A DNA stretch of 33,733 nucleotides, taken from Eubacteriales bacterium. GTDB taxonomy: Bacteria; Bacillota; Clostridia; Lachnospirales; Lachnospiraceae. How positions within the stretch are numbered: position 1 is the first letter of the stretch; every line of letters starts with the position of its first letter. The DNA is taken from contig JAUNGB010000031.1 in assembly GCA_030524715.1 (NCBI GenBank), positions 1 to 33,733 on the forward strand, in the 5' to 3' direction. Position numbers and translations under genes: made by a program. Shown piece by piece: positions 30,758 to 33,733 of the stretch. Below the pieces are notes generated by a model that saw only the letters and a program-made list of their open reading frames with translations, ran no database searches and was not told the DNA's origin.

Positions 30758-31384
30758 ATGAATAAAAAAATATGGGACTTATATGCACCAATATATGAGC
30801 GGGCAATGCGTTTGGATCGTAAAATTTATCAGATGATGTATGAGCGGATTCCGAAAGTCATTCAGGAAAAGGATGTGCTGGAGATCGCCACCGGCCCCGG
30901 TTTGCTGGCTAAGCATGTGGCATATGCTGCAAATAAAATGATCGCCACGGATTACTCCGAAGGAATGATTGCGCAGGCCACAAAGGGAGAATATCCTGCC
31001 AATCTGACGTTTGAAGTAGCAGACGCTGTAGACCTGCCGTTTGATGATCAATCCTTCGATGTGGTTCTGATTGCCAATGCGCTTCATGTGATGCCGAATC
31101 CGGAAAAGGCGCTTATGGAGATAGATCGGGTATTGAAGGAGAAAGGACTGCTGATTGCACCTAATTTTGTAAATCATAAAGGCGGTTTTATAAGCCGCAT
31201 ATGGTCCCGCATCCTGAAAATTGCAGGAATAAGCTTTGAACACCAGTGGGAAGAAGAGGAATACAGACAATTTCTTGAAAAAAACGGCTGGAAAATTAAA
31301 AACTGGAAAGTAATGCAGGCGCGCATCCCGATGGCCTATGCTGAATGCGTAAGAGAACGGAATACTCTGGTTTGCAAAAAATGA
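30758..31384 (+). CDS. Class I SAM-dependent methyltransferase, third of three
   Basis: This 208-residue protein starts after AGAAAGG. Motifs: DVLEIATGPGLLAKHV (motif I, about 39-54), MIATDYSEGMIAQATK, VADAVDLPFDDQSFDVVLIANALHVM and VLKEKGLLIAPNFV. The N-terminal NKKIWDLYAPIYERAMRLDRKIYQMMYERI is a lid helix pair typical of UbiE-like and phosphoethanolamine-type methyltransferases. It follows the second gene by 57 bases with no terminator, so the three appear co-transcribed. Substrate unknown; the shared operator suggests action during metal limitation. Confidence 0.86.
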   Translation: MNKKIWDLYAPIYERAMRLDRKIYQMMYERIPKVIQEKDVLEIATGPGLLAKHVAYAANKMIATDYSEGMIAQATKGEYPANLTFEVADAVDLPFDDQSFDVVLIANALHVMPNPEKALMEIDRVLKEKGLLIAPNFVNHKGGFISRIWSRILKIAGISFEHQWEEEEYRQFLEKNGWKIKNWKVMQARIPMAYAECVRERNTLVCKK

Positions 31385-31502
31385 AGTGCCAGGATAAACA
31401 ATATGAAAACAGCCCCGGAATTTGAAGATGAAAAATTATGAGAAATTAAGATTAAGAAAGCGATAAATCGGGAGTTGTTAAGATGATTGAAGGAGGATAC
31501 AA

Positions 31503-31991
31503 ATGCTTATATTGTTGCAAATTGTGCTGTACTGCCTTTTGTTTATTCTTCCAGTAAAATGTGCGGTAGGAAACAATGGCCTTAATTGCCTCTATTTTTA
31601 TCCAAAAGAATATATAGATGAAGCATGTAAACGGGGAATTGCAAATAAAGATGTCATAATGAAAAAAGGAAAACTCTTTATGATACCATTTTGTATTGTC
31701 TTATTTATAGCTTTGGTCATGATTATTTCTATTTGGAATCATGTTACAGATTTTAAAACCGCATATATTCAGGCATATCTGTTTCTGGTGGTTATGAATT
31801 GGTTTGATGGTATTGTCCTTGACAGGCTGTGGGTAGGCCATAGTAAAATTTGGATTATTAAAGGTATGGAAGATGTTCCTTATATTAAATCCTGGAAAAA
31901 TGTAATAACAAAACGAGGTATGGCTACAATCATATATCTAATCTTTGCACTTGTGATAGCCGGTATTGTGGTGTTGGTTGGGAAAATTTGA
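31503..31991 (+). CDS. Four-helix membrane protein, paralog A
   Basis: This 162-residue protein starts at ATG 31503 after GAAGGAGG. Four hydrophobic helices (about 2-20, 55-75, 88-105, 140-160) surround a conserved-looking cytoplasmic segment, DRLWVGHSKIWIIKGMEDVPYI. The next gene carries the same segment (DDFWVGHTRAWIIPGTEDLKPYI), so the two are paralogs and may form a heteromer. I do not recognise a named family. The distance from the methyltransferase genes (118 bases, no terminator seen) allows the same transcript. Confidence 0.65.
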   Translation: MLILLQIVLYCLLFILPVKCAVGNNGLNCLYFYPKEYIDEACKRGIANKDVIMKKGKLFMIPFCIVLFIALVMIISIWNHVTDFKTAYIQAYLFLVVMNWFDGIVLDRLWVGHSKIWIIKGMEDVPYIKSWKNVITKRGMATIIYLIFALVIAGIVVLVGKI

Positions 31992-32059
31992 TGTTATACA
32001 TAGTAGCAAAAATAGAAAAACAAGGATACAAATTATTATTTATACCGGGAGGATATGCA

Positions 32060-32551
32060 ATGATAATACAGGTTTTATTAGAGGGACTCGGTCTTGGGCT
32101 ATTGTTGGTTTTGGTTTGTGCATTTGGCATCCGCAAGGGTGCAGTGGGAATGGTGCATCTCTATGACTCTACGGTGCAGGTACGTTGTGTGGAATTGGGA
32201 CTGACGAGCAATGATAGAATCAGACGAAACAGCGTTATTTTTAAAGTGGTGTGTGTTCCTCTCTATATTGCCTATGTTCTTGTGTGTGTATATGTAATTA
32301 ATGATGCGCGAGGATTTATGAGCGGATTTTGGCAGTTGTTTGTAATCCTGTCGGTGATGAATCTCGTTGACCGCTTTCTAATTGATGACTTTTGGGTTGG
32401 GCATACGAGAGCGTGGATCATACCGGGTACAGAGGACTTGAAACCCTATATTCCAGCCGCTGCCAAGCGCAGAAAGTGGATATTTGGAACATTAGGAATG
32501 GCGGTAATCGCTGCTTTGCTGTCCGGCGTGATGGCACTCTTTGTGCGATGA
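32060..32551 (+). CDS. Four-helix membrane protein, paralog B
   Basis: I chose ATG 32060, eight bases after GGGAGG; the frame is open from 31988 but that part overlaps a region without conserved residues. The 163-residue product has four helices and the loop RFLIDDFWVGHTRAWIIPGTEDLKPYI shared with paralog A. Its first cytosolic loop is rich in Arg (RRNSVIFK). Function is unknown. A terminator follows within 65 bases, closing the cargo block before the phage tail gene. Confidence 0.65.
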   Translation: MIIQVLLEGLGLGLLLVLVCAFGIRKGAVGMVHLYDSTVQVRCVELGLTSNDRIRRNSVIFKVVCVPLYIAYVLVCVYVINDARGFMSGFWQLFVILSVMNLVDRFLIDDFWVGHTRAWIIPGTEDLKPYIPAAAKRRKWIFGTLGMAVIAALLSGVMALFVR

Positions 32552-32615
32552 GGTGGGACTGGACAAACGTTCCCGAAAAATAAAAATTAGTGTAGTGATA
32601 ACAAAAAGTATTTAA

Positions 32616-32645
32616 GCATCATTCAGAAATGGGTGGTGCTTTTTT
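32616..32645 (+). terminator. Terminator at the end of the methyltransferase/membrane-protein block
   Basis: GCATCATTC (32616-32624) pairs with GGGTGGTGC (32631-32639) through several G-U pairs, followed by six T. It sits 27 bases before the tail gene. Confidence 0.65.
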
Positions 32646-32671
32646 GATGCGGAAAATTAGGGGGTGGTTCC

Positions 32672-33733
32672 ATGTATCCGGTCAGTGAGGCGTTTCTGCA
32701 GGCGGTTAAGGAGAATACCCGGCGGTATTACTGGACGGGGAAGATCACTACTACGGCAGGCGCTGTGTACGAATTTACCCAGGCAGATATTGTAAAGGGG
32801 AGCGGCTATCTTTCCGGCCAGTGCTGCGGAAGCTCGGAAATTGAGCTGGGGACGGTCTATGCGGCGGAGCTTGGGATTTCCCTGTTTTCTGAGATTGACC
32901 GGTATACGCTGGAGGATGCGCAGATTGAATTGCTGTACTCCCTGCGCCTGGCGGACGGTTCCTATGAAAGTGTCCCTATGGGGATTTTTGAGGTAAGCGA
33001 GGCGAACCGGACAGCCCATGTGCTGGAATTGAAGGCTTATGATTATATGCTCCGGTTTGAGCGGAGCTTTAATGGTTTTGAGACGGTGGGGACGGCTTAC
33101 GATTTTATGGAGCTGTGCGCAGATGCCTGTGGTGTGGAGCTGGCGCAGACGCGGGGCGAGATCAGCGCAATGGCAAACGGGGCGGAGCTGCTTTCCATCT
33201 ATGCAGAGAATGATATTGAAACGTACCGGGATGTGCTTTATTTTGTGGCGCAGGTGCTGGGCGGGTTCTTTGTGGTCAATAGGGACGGGCGGCTGTAGCT
33301 GCGCAAATATGGGGCGGAGCCGGTCATGGAGATCGGGCAGAAGCACCGGTATTCCAGCAGCTTTTCGGATTTTATTACCCGGTATACGGCGGTGAGCTCT
33401 ACGAACCTGCGGACGCAGACGGCGGAGTATTATGCCCTGGAGGAAGATGACGGGCTTACTATGAACCTGGGGGTAAATCCCCTGCTGCAGTTTGGCCTGG
33501 ATGAAACGAGGGAGCAGCTCTGCCGGAATATCTTAAATGACCTGGCGGCAGTGAATTATGTGCCGTTTGATTCGGATACCATAGGGAACCCGGCGCTTGA
33601 CCTTGGGGATGTACTGAAATTCTCCGGCGGGCAGGCGGATGAAACTAAGAATACCTGTATTACTTGGTGGAGGTGGAGCTGCCGGTGGTATGGTCTGAGG
33701 ACGGGATGGCGGAGGCTTATGTGACGTTTGAGC
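32672..33733 (+). pseudogene. Phage tail-tip (prophage endopeptidase/receptor-binding type) protein, amber stop and frameshift, cut by window end
   Basis: From ATG 32672, after GGGGGTGG, the frame reads MYPVSEAFLQAVKENTRRYYWTGKI and later SYESVPMGIFEVSEANRTAHVLELKAYDYMLRF, as in tail proteins that follow the distal-tail gene in phi13/TP901-like phages. A TAG at 33296-33298 interrupts it, yet the same frame continues in homology, QLRKYG being expected where TAG-LRKYG is seen. Around 33645 the frame changes again to YLYYLVEVELPVVWSEDGMAEAYVTFE, which runs off the window. Two independent defects show decay, although a suppressed amber could explain the first. Confidence 0.72.

Noticed and set aside
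32657-33346. Long minus-strand open frame (229 codons)
   Set aside because: It is antisense to the tail-tip gene, whose plus-strand frame shows recognisable phage homology; the high GC explains the long shadow frame.

Overview
The window looks like accessory DNA from a gut Clostridia genome, most likely Lachnospiraceae (Blautia/Dorea/Ruminococcus-like). The reasons are strong GGAGG ribosome-binding sites, moderate GC, DUF3796, DUF4825, DUF362 and DUF1810 genes, CTn-type sigma/HTH genes, and a phi13-like tail module that is clearly richer in GC than its surroundings. This assignment comes from recognised families, not from a database search.

Layout. 1-3180: remnants and small element genes (flavodoxin tail, an intact response regulator, a broken kinase fused by deletion to an FtsX permease tail, a broken winged-helix gene, two small unknown genes). 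3189-11730: the one large intact functional block. It holds a YbtPQ/IrtAB-like pair of ABC half-transporters, an AraC regulator, a possible folded RNA, a complete ECF transporter (S, T and fused double ATPase), a DtxR-family metalloregulator and a receiver-less winged-helix protein. 11731-18940: debris of LytTR/GHKL signalling genes and a large serine recombinase, a self-regulated DUF3796/HTH pair, a second receiver-less winged-helix gene, a duplicated ribbon-helix-helix gene unit, membrane and lipoprotein genes, one methyltransferase and an iteron-like repeat block. 18985-23990: a MerR gene with a classical 19-bp-spacer promoter, a truncated alcohol dehydrogenase fused to decayed tandem esterases, a DUF362 lipoprotein and an ArsP-like permease. 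24204-33733: a CTn-type sigma factor, then phage tail genes in normal order (tail tube, chaperone, tape measure, DUF6711-like protein, tail-tip protein). They are split by two blocks of non-phage genes: a toxin-antitoxin remnant plus DUF4180, and three methyltransferases plus two paralogous membrane proteins.

How the genes work together. Two promoters of the transport block (upstream of the ABC pair and of araC) share a bipartite motif, AAAACTCGTTG-N6-GGAGCATTT, just upstream of -35. They also share a palindrome, GTTAG-N6-CTAAC, at the expected transcription start. The same palindrome sits at the start of the three-methyltransferase operon about 18 kb away. I infer a regulon in which a metalloregulator represses at the palindrome and the AraC protein activates at the upstream box. 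It would join metal, heme or siderophore transport to a set of SAM methyltransferases. This regulon, the four-stem RNA-like element at 8040-8142 and the palindromic in-frame insert in the tape measure gene are the most interesting observations.

A second theme is decay: more than a dozen gene-to-gene deletion joints or frameshifts lie in 34 kb, while the transport block and methyltransferase operon remain intact.
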